From Mauremys mutica (Eukaryota > Chordata > Testudines > Geoemydidae), in assembly GCF_020497125.1 (NCBI RefSeq), contig NC_059077.1, positions 24,560,840 to 24,624,839 of the forward strand: DNA of 64,000 nucleotides. Reading direction: 5' to 3'. The position numbers were made by a program, and so were the translations under genes. Under the pieces are notes generated by a model, which was not told the DNA's origin, made no database searches, and was given only the letters and a program-made list of their open reading frames with translations. This document shows, in pieces, positions 48,438 to 58,215 of the stretch. The number at the start of each line of letters is the position of its first letter. The first letter of the stretch is position 1.

Positions 48438-48705
48438 CAGAGCCGTAACAAGGAATTTTTGCGCCTGAGGCAAGGGCTGGCTCCAGGCTCTTCGGCAGCA
48501 ATTTGGCAGTGGGTCCCTGAATCCCTCTCAGAGAGAAGGACTCGCCGCTGAAGAATGAATGAAGTGGCATTTCAGTGGCAGGTCCTTCCCTCTGAGAGGG
48601 ACTCAGGGATCCGCCGCTGAAGAAGTGGCGGCGGTAGAGTTGCGCCCCTCCACTCTGTGCGCCCGAGGCAAGTGCCTCACTCGCCTCGCCCTTGTTACGG
48701 CCCTG
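48438..48705. mobile_element. Non-autonomous hAT element, 268 bp
   Basis: Left end CAGAGCCGTAACAAGG pairs with the complement of the right end, CAGGGCCGTAACAAGG. Perfect 8-bp duplications AGTGAGAT lie at 48430-48437 and 48706-48713. The interior contains inverted 'gggactcagggatccgccgct' (20-base part) against 'gtgggtccctgaatc'-type words, giving internal foldback. Non-coding. Confidence 0.93.
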
Positions 48706-48713
48706 AGTGAGAT

Positions 48714-49628
48714 CAGCACATGCTTAAAGATCAGCGGGTTTAAGAAACAGGAGAAGATGTGCGAGTGATACAGGAGCGAAGAGGGCTAAGCTCTTTAAAT
48801 GTTTCCAGCAATTTAAATTATCAACAGAGGGCATCTGAGTTCCTCTCCCCTGTCCCGGTTATCAAATCAGTGCACAGCCTGGGTCCCCTTGGTCTCAACA
48901 CTGGTGCTGGATAAACCAGTCAGTTGCTAAAAATGCCACTTTCTACGTATAGCTGCTCAGGTGACGTACACCGTATTCTGAGAGATGCAGAGTTAATCAC
49001 AGTGTTCAATTCATGCATTTTTTGACCTGTGGGGTTAATTATTGCAACACTTGGAATCTGGAAATGAAAACAATTCTCTTAAAAAGTTTCAGCTTATAGT
49101 AACCTGTCTGCTTAGCATTACATAGTCACAAGCATAGCCCTTTAGTTGAATACTGGGTTAGGCCTCTGCTGGTTCCCCATTGAATTACCTGGTTAAAGTT
49201 TTAAAGTACTTTATCACCTTGATAGCCTAAGACACACCTATTGATGGTTTTGGAGATCTCCTTCCGCAACCATGGCTTACTATAACGTTCACATTCAGAA
49301 ATGATGGAAGATTAATGACACAGTTTGTGACCAGTGAAAGTGAGGGATGTTTTCCTTGGAGGCTGACCTTGGCTATATAGTTTTCTTCCACAAGAGTTAA
49401 GAATTTCTTATCACAAGTCTTATTGGTTTCAGGATGAAATGTGAAACCTATTTCTTTCCCAGGAAAAGTGCAGGGAGAGCGTCTTCCTTTGTGTTATACA
49501 TTACCTAGTGTGAGAGAGCTGATCCTGATTGAACCCCCTGGGTGCTACTGCAGTAGAAAATTGCCTACCAAATTGTAGATAGAGGGATGGGGGGAGAGCA
49601 AAAAACTGAGAACCAACGATTACACCAC
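48714..49628. other. No gene seen
   Basis: AT-rich DNA. 49505-49570 ('gctgatcctgattgaac', 'gggtgctactgcag') may be another LINE 3'-tail relic. No exon seen. Confidence 0.35.
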
Positions 49629-49636
49629 CTGATGAA

Positions 49637-50234
49637 TAGGGCCCAACCAAATTCACAATCCATTTTGATCAATTTCATGGTCGTGGGTTTTAAACAATCA
49701 TAAATTTAATTATTTCAGCTATTTATATCTGAAATTTCACGGTGTTGTAATTGTAGGGGTCCTGACCAAAAAAGGAGTTGTGTGGGGATCGCAAATTTGG
49801 GGGGGGGGGGGGAAGGGTTGTGGTACTTCTGCGCTGCTGGTGGTGGCAGTGCTGTCTTCTGCTGGCCGGGAGCCGAGCTCTGAAGTCAGAGCTGCCACCA
49901 GCAGCAGCACAGAAGTAAGGATGGCCTGGTATGGTATTGCCACCCTTACTTCTGTGCTGCTTCCTGCAGAGCTGGGCCCTCAGTCAGCAGCCCGCCACTC
50001 TCCAGCTGCAGCACAGAAGTAAGGGTGGCAATACTGTGACCTCCCTAAAATAACCTTATGACCCTCCTGCAACTCTCTTCTGGATCAGGACCCACAGTTT
50101 GAGAAATGCTGGTCTCCCCTGTGAAATCTTTACAGTATAGGGTAAAAGCACACAAAAGACCAGATTTCATGGGGGGGAGATCAGATTTCAGCCCGTGACA
50201 TGTTTTTCGTGGCCATGAATTTGATAGGGCCCTA
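49637..50234. mobile_element. Non-autonomous hAT element, 598 bp
   Basis: TIR TAGGGCCCAACCAAATTCAC (left) matches the complement of the right end, TAGGGCCCTATCAAATTCAT. Perfect 8-bp duplications CTGATGAA lie at 49629-49636 and 50235-50242. The interior includes a G run at 49800-49812 and inverted copies of 'gcagcacagaagta' at 49904-49917 and 49947-49960, so it can fold. Non-coding. Confidence 0.93.
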
Positions 50235-50412
50235 CTGATGAATTTATGCAATTTTGTAGGGCACTCAGAATCTTGTTATTCCTGGATCGATTGAAATAGC
50301 GTTATCAGGCCTGTTTAACTGGAGTTCACAGTTTCTTTAATGCTAACATGGTATGGTAAATGAGTATTCAGTTTTGAATAAGTCATGCTATTAATAGCCA
50401 TCAAAATAATTA

Positions 50413-50655
50413 AAGGGCTTGTCTACACTACAGGTTATGTGGCTATAACTTTTATGTTGCTCAGGGGAGCGAATAAGCCACCCTCCCGAGCAACGTAAGT
50501 TACGCTGACCTAAGCCCCAGTGTGGAAAGCGCTATGTCACCAGGAGAAGTTCTCCTGCTGATAGAGCTGCCGCCTCTCCTGGAGGTGGTTTATTATGCTG
50601 ACAGGGGAAGCCTCTTCACCAGATGCACTACAATGGCACAGCTGCATCTAACCCA
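50413..50655. mobile_element. Truncated DNA transposon fragment
   Basis: Starts 'agggcttgtctacactac', then 'gacctaagccccagtgtgg' and 'cgctatgtcaccagga', in the order seen in a common turtle non-autonomous element. The matching right TIR is not found, so the copy is right-truncated and its end is approximate. Related scraps occur at 58155-58212 and 60945-61025. Confidence 0.65.
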
Positions 50656-50887
50656 AAGTTACAGATATTGGATTCAGTTCTTTTGATTTTGGCAGTTACT
50701 TCATTGCAGAACTTTCAGGTCACTAAATCTTGCTTAAATTTAAAAAAAAAATAGATCCACGGGGAACCTTCGATTTGCTTGTGTGAATTGTGTTAAATTA
50801 AGTCAGAAGACTAATGGCCCTATGCATTCTATAAATTTGTCTCTGCAGTTCTGCCCATGTACATCAGTTTTGATCTGCAATGCCTTT

Positions 50888-52060
50888 TACTTCTGAGGGC
50901 ATTCTGTGCCAAAAAATTAAATCTTGCAGAACTTTAAAATATTTTTATTTGCCAATACGTAAATGCAGAGGCTTCAGCATGGCAGTGGGGAGCACAAGCC
51001 ACTGGCTGCCTGAAGGTGGGAATCACCCTGCAGCCCCACCACCCTAGGACGCAGACTCAGCAGTGAGGCTACACCCAAACCTGACACAGCACAAGGCCTG
51101 GGCCTGCCCCGAAACACCCTGGGGCCTGCTCTTCTGTGCTAGGCGCACTAGCTGTGGGGCAGGGAGCCTCAACCAGGCAGGATCCAAGTGTGGAGGGGCT
51201 CAGTGTATGGGGTGGGGGGGGAATCCAGGTGTGCGATGAGAGGATTCTGTGTGGGACATTTGGGTTTAGGCAGCTCAGTGGGGTGGGGGGGGTCTAGGAA
51301 GATCTGGATGCACAGAGCCTCAGTTGGTGGGGGGAGTTTCCAGGTGCAGGAGCAATGGGACCCTGCAGGGCCTTCCAGGTGAAGGTTATTGGGGCTCAGC
51401 AGAGCAGTCTGGGTGTGGGGGTCTCAGTGGGGGGAGAAGGGGCTGGGTGCTGTGGGAGTGGGGCTTGGTGGGGTGGAGATCTGGGGGGCAGCAAACTGGG
51501 GGTCGGTGACATGGGGGTATGGATTTTTGGGGGCTCAGGGTGGTGCAGGGGTGAGGCATCAGGGTGGGTGTTTGAGTGCAGGGAGCTCAGTGGGAGGTGG
51601 TCTGGGTGTAGGGGTAGGGGTCTAGAGGCAGGGAGTCTGGGTGCAGGGGGGCTCTGGATGCAGAGGCTGAGGTTCAGTGGGGTGGGGTTTGGGTATGGAG
51701 GGCTAGTGGGGTTCTGGATGTACCGGGTGAGGCTTGGCAGGGGTGTCTGGGTATGCAAAGTCTGGATGTACAGGGGTTGGGTGGATGGGGGAGCAGCTCC
51801 CCATACAGTGACCCCTCTCCCCATAGCTGAGGAGCGATGAGGGTAGGAAGCAGGGGAGGATGCTAAGCTTCCTGCAGGTGGGGGAGGTTTCTGCGGGTGG
51901 GTCTGACACGGTCCCAGCCACTCCTTGCAGGGGAAGAGGAAGTTCCATCTTCTCCTGCCTCCAGCCCAGCTGGGACTAGTAGCTGATCCTGGCTCAGGGT
52001 AGGAGCCACTGGCCGGGGTGTCCCCCAGCCCCACTGTGATTTACCTCTCTGATGAATGCT
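50888..52060. repeat. G-rich interspersed repeat block
   Basis: The left part (50888-50960) has 'ttctgagggcattctgtgcc', resembling the left end of the repeat at 55753. From about 51180 to 51800 the + strand is extremely G-rich. It is made of degenerate units around 'ctcagtggggtgggg' and 'tctgggtgcaggg', with many G3-G8 runs. CpG is scarce. Long frames on both strands (51355-51840, 51396-52034) follow from this composition and are not genes. The right boundary is not definable; the LTR at 52114 follows. Confidence 0.6.
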
Positions 52061-52113
52061 CCGGGTGCCTGAAACGATGTACCTGCACTGCTAGGGAGTA
52101 GTGCGTGACTCCT

Positions 52114-53750
52114 TGTGACGTTATCTAATTAAAATATGACCAGGCAAATCATTGTTGCTACCACTATTATATAATTGCAACAAATCTTATACAAAGTGTG
52201 ATGCGTGGCCAGAAAGGGTTAAGCATCCTGCAGGCTAAATGACCCAGAGTCAACCTGTAGAGACATGTTAGAAAAGTATGTGAATGGCAATTAGGGCGAT
52301 TCCATGATAGATAGTTAGAACTTTGAAATGCAAACCTGAATTGTTACAATTAGTATCACCTATTATTTTTATGGGTGTACTCATATATTGTTAAATGTTA
52401 GCCATGTAAACAGACAGTTCCTGGCTGTCACTATAGCTATTGATTCAGAGATCAAAAGGGATAATTAACATTTAGATGAACTTTGGGTGAAATAATGTCA
52501 TTGTCTATGTGTCTTCAAAATTTGTGATAGACTGTCTAATGGATAAATTGCCCTATGTTAGTTTGGTAGCTTAGGAAATTGACTTACTTCAAAGTTGCCA
52601 TGATTGCCTGTTGTTTGCATAAGGTCTCTCATCTGTGAAAGAAAGCCTGGCACTGTATAAAATACCCTTGAGTTCTGATCCTTTTTATCTCAGATCTGCT
52701 TGATGCTTCATGCAGGGAAGCTTAAGCCAAAAGGATAAGATCTCCAGTCCTAACCTGGAATCACCCTGAATATAAACATTGGACTATAACCTATGTGTGA
52801 CGCAGTAGGGAGTGGAGCGGACTGACCTGGGAATGTCGTCTAGTTTTACTGGGACTGTCTGCATGGGGATGGGCTAGCCGGGGGAGACTTTACTTGTGGG
52901 ATGATACCTGAGCCTGTAACCTGAGCTGGGAGGGGGATGGAGCCAGGTGATACCTTTGCTTGAGAAACTGACAAAGGCTAGAGGAGGAACCATGGGGAGG
53001 AGGGAAGGAGACGGCTGCAGTGGAGTTTCAGTTTTGGGCTGGCTGGGGAATCGGAGGGAACCCCAAGGCTGGGGTCTAAGATTCCTACCCCCCCAGAAGG
53101 ACCTGACTAAGGGGTCCTGTTTATGCCTACAAGCTCTGGTTTGGACTGTGTTCCTGTCAGCTAATAAACCTTCTGTTCTACTGTCTGGCTGAGAGTCGTG
53201 GTGAATCGCAGGAAGCCGGGGGTGCAGGGCCTTGTCTCCCCCAAACTCCATGACACTGTGAACTAATTCTGAAAGAACTCTTTGTAACTACAAGCTCACC
53301 ATCTCTGCTATGAATCTGAATCTCAAGAATTGTACTCATGTCTGTATGTATACTGATCTAACCAATACTCTTTTCTTTTTTAATAAATTTTAGTTTCGTT
53401 TATTAAGAATTGGCTATAGGCGTGTATTTGGGTAAGATCTGGAATATTCATTAACCTGGGAGGTAATGTGTCTGATCTTTTGGGACTGGTAGAACTTCTT
53501 ATATGATGATTACTGAAAAACGTATTCCTCATCATATTTGACTTGGGTGTCTCGGTGGAGGCCTGAGACTGGGTCGCTCTAAGGGAACTGTGTTGTTGGC
53601 TTCTGGGTAACCATTGAGGTATCATAGAATCTGTTTTGTGCTGGCTTGGTGAATCTAAGTATTGAAATATCCACCAGCTTTGGGGATTGTCTGCACCATT
53701 CTTTGCAGTTCACCCTAATTGAGTGACCTCAGTTAGGAATCCCAGTCACA
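52114..53750 (+). mobile_element. LTR, split by a second LTR, followed by gag-like sequence
   Basis: Starts TGTGACGTTA and ends GTCACA. AATAAA lies near 53381. It is interrupted at 52796-53255 by another LTR and resumes in register with 'aactaattctgaaag'. Unlike the other LTRs here it is followed by internal retroelement sequence (gag-like, 53872 on), so it is a 5' LTR of a truncated element. Net length is about 1170 bp. No target duplication can be read because the right end is lost. Confidence 0.75.
52796..53255 (+). mobile_element. Nested solo LTR, 460 bp
   Basis: Starts TGTGACGCAG and ends ATGACA. It is flanked by CTATG (52791-52795) and CTGTG (53256-53260), a 5-bp duplication with one difference. 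AATAAA near 53163 sets + orientation. No coding content. It inserted into the LTR at 52114-53750 and is therefore younger. Confidence 0.82.
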
Positions 53751-53871
53751 GTGGCATAGTCTGGCTAGGATACACATTACCACAGGTTAGTTGGGTTTTT
53801 GGATCAGAACTACACGCTTGTCAAAAATTAATTTTGATATTGGAGAGTTTAAGGGTTAAAAATCAGTTACC

Positions 53872-54275
53872 ATGAGTGAGCAAGGATCATATGAAGATCT
53901 TGACAGAAAGACCCTTCAAGAATTGTGCTTGCAGAGGGGGTTGTCTTTTAAGAAAAAAGCCCCAGAGCAAGAACTGAAAAATCTGATAATGGCCAGTGAT
54001 TAGAAGGCAGTGGCACCGCTCTCACCTGATATGGCAAAAGAAATTAGAAGGCAGCAAACAAGCAGCAACTTGAACACGAACAGAAAATAGCTGAAATACA
54101 GAAAGAAACCTATGCAAGGCATATGGAATGACTGGCTGCTGAGGAGAGGACTCTCAGACTTCAATTCCAAGTGTTGGAAGAGCAGAGAAAGTCACTGCCG
54201 CCTGGAACTCCACCCCTCCTCTACAACAGTAAGAACTGGGAAAGGATTTTCCCCATTTACAAAGATACTGAAGAC
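53872..54275 (+). pseudogene. Decayed Ty3/gypsy-type gag N-terminus
   Basis: ATG at 53872 opens 43 codons (M-S-E-Q-G..., then an E-L-C-L-Q-R-G-L-S-F motif and a terminal I-M-A-S-D) closed by TAG at 54001. The frame continues past the stop (P-L-S-P-D-M-A-K-E-I-R-R-Q-Q). After a frameshift it goes on with Q-K-I-A-E-I-Q-K-E-T-Y-A-R, a coiled-coil-like charged stretch, and ends with F-P-I-Y-K-D-T-E-D-I, where the capsid domain normally begins. It lies 122 bp after the LTR ending at 53750, in the same orientation, as expected for its leader and gag. It is cut off at about 54275 by another repeat. Family assignment (Gmr1-like gypsy) is from recognition. Confidence 0.6.
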
Positions 54276-54280
54276 ATAGG

Positions 54281-54326
54281 AGATAAGCTTTTGTGGACTA
54301 GAACCCACTTCATCAGATGAATGAAG
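54281..54326 (+). repeat. Fragment of the turtle short retroposon
   Basis: 'aagcttttgtggact', then 'acccacttcatcagatg', match the distal part of the element whose foldback copy is at 16842 (minus-strand 'cgtgggtgaatacccactt'). It abuts the point where gag homology ends. Confidence 0.5.
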
Positions 54327-55752
54327 TGAAAAATACAGGAGAGTCAGAAAAAAACAACTGGAAGGTTTTAAAGGTTTCAGGAAGTGCAGATGGTGTTGCA
54401 CAATCAAAAAAAGGGTGAGGACAATTGCAATGAACAACAATTAGCTTTGAGTTTAGGGCTGAAAAGACCTCCTGCACTGTCCTATGTATGGAGTTCAAAA
54501 ATTAAGGGTAAAAATCTTGTGATAATAGCATATTTAATTAAAAGAAACTCAAATTCAATTTCTCCGTTCCACCCCTTCCTGGAATTAAAATGACAGCATC
54601 CAGTCAAGTTTAGTTCTGAAAAGCAAGCTTAAGTCTAACAAAAATGCTTCCCTCTTTTAAAAGATTTTTTAAAAATGTTCTTCTGTAATATCAGCAGTGC
54701 AAAAGTTACAGTACCAAGAACATGAAAGTGAAACAGCAACATTAACCAGTGAAAAATAAACTGGACTTCAAAGCTTTTTAGTTTTAACAATCCAAGTGTA
54801 ATGAATAACTTTAAAAATAACGTATTAAAAACACATTTTTAAAATTGTAAGTATCCCATCACTGGTCCTTGGTTTCTCCTCTTTCTTATCTCACCCTTGC
54901 CTCAAACAATATCATTTCTAAACTTAGTCCTTCAGAACCCTCCGTCAGCCAAAGAATATAAAGCAATTTCCCTAGTGGGGAGCAAGGGAAGACAAAGCAT
55001 ACACTACCACTACATAAGTAAAGCAACCCCTCCCCCCCATTTATCCTCGTTTCCTCCCTCTGCTCTGCATTTCTTCTCACTCACTATAGCAGAGAATTGT
55101 GTTTGCTCCTACATTAGTGAAATCTCTCCTCACAAGGACAGCAGTGATAATTCTCACTAGTTTCCTTCTCTAATCCTTTTGGAAATTTGGGAAAGCACAA
55201 GAACACACTGTGCAATCCTCAGGATTGAAATTGTAGAATGAGACTTAGAGGAATCTTGTTCCTAATTTAACACGCTTTTAACAACACAATTCTAATTTAC
55301 TCAGACAAAAGTAGATCAAAACCAGGGGAATACGGAAAATAGATGTCTACATAATTTGCACAATACAATAAAAGGAAAAAATTAAATATAATTATCTGTT
55401 TCATTTATATTTCTAGTTTAAAGTCTCTTCTAAAGAGAAGTTGTCTTCCCATGCTTCATTTGTCCAAATGGATATAAGAAAGGGAAAAGTGTAAGCCTCG
55501 TGAATTCCTTACTTTGTGTAGGACTCTCCCACTCAGAGCCATTATAAATCATTCATTCCTAGGTTTGTCACAATCTAAATAGTTTAACAACTCCACTTTT
55601 AACAAATGACTTGTAGAAATTAAGTTGAGTTCAGTGGTCTTATCCTAGACTTTGGTGGACCTTTTGTCCATATCACTACAATACCCATATACTTAGACAC
55701 TGTTGGCAGTTTTTTGCTCAATAGGCCTAGGATCTGAACACCACAGGTTAGT
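54327..55752. other. No gene seen
   Basis: AT-rich DNA with short frames on both strands. No family recognised, and no pol sequence of the preceding element can be read. Confidence 0.4.
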
Positions 55753-57000
55753 CCTGGGGGAATTCTGCAGCACTGTATGTGCACAGAATTCATGTCCCCC
55801 ACAGATTTCTCTGCTTCCGCCCAGAAAAATGATTTTCTGACAGGGTGGATTTGATTTAAATCACCAGTCAGGAAGACTCGATTTAATCATGGGTTTCTAC
55901 ATAAAAGTGCATTCTTGGTGGTGGTTATAACCTTAATACATATTCTTCACAATTTATGTAGGTTTCATTTTTAGAAGGTACACACTATACATTTTTAAAC
56001 AGTGATTTATTGAAAACTTTTCAGATTCATTTTACAGCTATATCGGAAAATGAATGATTGGTTATTTCATTTACCAAAGGTAATTGAACCAGATAGTTCA
56101 CCTCCCAATGACTTCATAAATATCTCTCCAATTCAACAGGTTAATCATTAATATTTGGAGAATTTTCTTGCAATGCTGTATTAGGAGGACAACGTCACCA
56201 GACAGACATTTAAATTGTTTTATTTAACTAAAACAACAATGTTAAGTATTCTGGATTTTTTTTCTTCAACAGCAAACATATAACATTTTAACAAAACAAG
56301 CATATGTCCCTCACTTCTCACATTTATCTCCAGACTTCTTCTCCTTGTCCAGATCTATTCTGCCACCAACAATCTTCTATTCATTGAACTTTTTGAAACT
56401 TTGCACTTTTAGAGAGGTAAGGGATTGACTCTGTGTACAAAAATTTGCAGAGGGACAATAGAGTTCAGGTCTTATTTCTCATCTCTCTATATTATTTATT
56501 TAAAACCATTTTTGTTGTTAACAAGCATGTTATCTCTGAAGACACAAATCCACAGTTTGAGAACTGCAAAACTAAGCATCTCTGATGGTATCTTCTAGAC
56601 TGAGCACTGAGTCCCGTTGGTAGATAGAAAGATTAACCTAAATAATCTATACAGGAGCCCCTGGAACCACATAAGATTGGGTCCCTAATGCATGAACTAT
56701 TGGAATTTATTTACAAAACTTTTCTTAAACATTAAATGAATATATTGTCTCATACTATAGAATTACAATTTATAATCCCTATTCCATGATGAGCCATTAT
56801 AGCTCAAAGATATATCATCTTAATTAAAACTATCTTTAGATAGGTTTTTTCCTCAAAAAGCATTTTATAAAAAATCTGATTTAAATAAAATCCAATTTTT
56901 AAAACTTTTTTTAAAGAAATCATCATTGATTTTTATCCATCCTGATTTCTGACAGGGAAGCAAAGTGAGTCTGCAAGAGGAGTCTGACCGGGGTCCCATA
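55753..57000. repeat. Repeat split by a hAT element
   Basis: The left part, 55753-55840, starts 'cctgggggaattctgca' and runs to 'gattttctga'. The right part resumes after the insertion at 56945 with 'tttctgacagggaagcaaag'. Its left end resembles the one at 50888. The outer right end is not defined. Confidence 0.5.
55841..56944. mobile_element. hAT element, about 1.1 kb, degenerate
   Basis: Left terminus CAGGGTGGATTTGATTT, right terminus complement CAGGATGGATAAAAATC. Flanks TTTTCTGA (55833-55840) and ATTTCTGA (56945-56952) form an 8-bp duplication with one difference. Subterminal 'tttaaatca' words recur at both ends. The interior is AT-rich; short minus-strand frames near 56300-56400 could be transposase relics but show no motif I can identify. 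Probably an internally deleted copy. Confidence 0.8.
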
Positions 57001-57085
57001 TTTAGCTTTAATATGAGTTTTTAAGTCAAGTCCTTCAGAGACAACAGAAACAGAATTTGCACACGGCAGCAGCGCAGTGCTCTAT

Positions 57086-57559
57086 TTAGTTTGTCTGTGT
57101 GTTTAGAATAACTAGATTAGCTAGTTTATTTTTTACATTTTGACACTCTGGCATGATGTGTCCAGGTGTACCACACAAATGACATACCACGTATCTTCCC
57201 TTAGAGTATGAGTTTCTCTGTTGTGGGCTTCCATGAGCTTCTTTATCAGAGTTGGGGTTAGGTTTATTTTTAAGCCCTTCCTTCCTTTTAAACTGGGGTG
57301 AATAGTGATTATTCTTCCCATGCGGTTTATACCCTTCTTGAATCCTATTTTGGGTATACACATCCACAATCTCTGCAGCACGTAGGACTGAATCAGGTTC
57401 TCTATCACAGACAGCTGCTCTAATATTTTCAGGAACAATGTCTAAAAACTGTTCCAAAGTTAAATCCAGCAATTTTTCAAAACTCCCATGTGCATTTGCT
57501 CCCACAATCACTTTTTTTAGCTTATGAGCACATTCCACAAAAGTACAATCATTAGACAT
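57086..57559 (-). pseudogene. Ty3/gypsy (Gmr1-like) gag fragment with SCAN-like and zinc-knuckle domains
   Basis: A 157-codon minus-strand frame is uninterrupted. Residues about 25-70 contain L-T-L-E-Q-F-L-D-I-V-P-E-N-I-R and R-E-P-D-S-V, the pattern of the capsid C-terminal domain from which vertebrate SCAN domains derive. Residues about 125-139 are a CCHC zinc knuckle, C-H-L-C-G-T-P-G-H-I-M-P-E-C. Between them is a basic, Asn/Lys-rich linker. The N-terminal half of capsid and all of pol are absent. The first codon arises at a junction with a Penelope-like fragment, so the ATG is probably not the original start. No host-gene features (exons, promoter) are seen. Domestication is possible in principle, but a recent dead copy is likelier. 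Confidence 0.7.
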
Positions 57560-58140
57560 TTTAGGTCTGTTATTGAGTGACCAGAGAGACTGAATTGTTC
57601 TTCTACTGGTTTTTGAAAGTTATGATTCCTGATGTCAGATTTGTGTCCATTTATTTTTTGCATAGAGACTGTCCGGTTTGGCCAGTGTACATGGCAGAGG
57701 GGCATTGCTGGCACATGATGGCATATATCACATTGGTAAATGTGCAGGTGAATGACCCCTGGCTGGTGTGGTTAATGTGCTTAGGCCCTATGATGGTATC
57801 CCTTGAATAGGTATGTGGACAGAGTTGGCACCGGGTTTGTAGCAGGGTTTGGTTCCTGGGTTGGTGTTTTTGTTGAGTGGTGCATAGTAGCTGGTGAGTA
57901 TTTGCTTCAGGTTGGGGGGCTGTCTGTACGCGAGGACTGGCCTGTCTTCCAAGGTCTGTGAGAGTGAGGGTTCATCCTTCAAGATAGGTTGAAGATCCTT
58001 GATGATGGGCTAGAGAGGTTTTAGTTGGGGGCTGTAGGCGACTTTCTGACGGAAGACTCTCTTGGATGCACTTTCTCCTGTTAGTCTGGATAGAAGCTGA
58101 TATAGGCTGCCTTGAAGAATTGGTACTCTAATTGGCAATC
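57560..58140 (-). pseudogene. Penelope-like element fragment (GIY-YIG endonuclease region)
   Basis: On the minus strand the translation gives L-A-Y-R-Q-P-P-N-L-K-Q-I-L (57982-57788 frame), then T-N-V-I-Y-A-I-M-C-Q-Q-C-P and M-Y-T-G-Q-T-G-Q-S-L, then I-N-G-H-K-S-D-I and S-G-H-S-I-T-D-L-K. This is the linker and GIY-YIG-type endonuclease domain that ends Penelope-like retroelements, with VIY and YTG in place of GIY and YIG. At least one frameshift (near 57655-57665) and others break it. The reverse transcriptase is missing. Homology stops at about 57560, where gag sequence begins. Confidence 0.7.
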
Positions 58141-58154
58141 TGAATTGTGTCCCT

Positions 58155-58212
58155 CCTACAACTAAAGCTTAGGTTGATCTAGCTATGTCACTCAGGGTTG
58201 TGAAAAATTTTG
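58155..58212. repeat. DNA transposon scrap
   Basis: 'aggttgatctagctatgtca' and 'ctcagggttgtgaaaaat' resemble internal words of the element at 50413. Both ends are lost. Confidence 0.4.
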
Positions 58213-58215
58213 TGC

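Noticed and set aside
51355..52034. Overlapping long frames on both strands (161 codons + and 212 codons -)
   Set aside because: They lie in G-run repeat DNA; the predicted proteins are Gly/Trp-rich or Pro/His-rich, with no domain. Composition explains the absence of stops.
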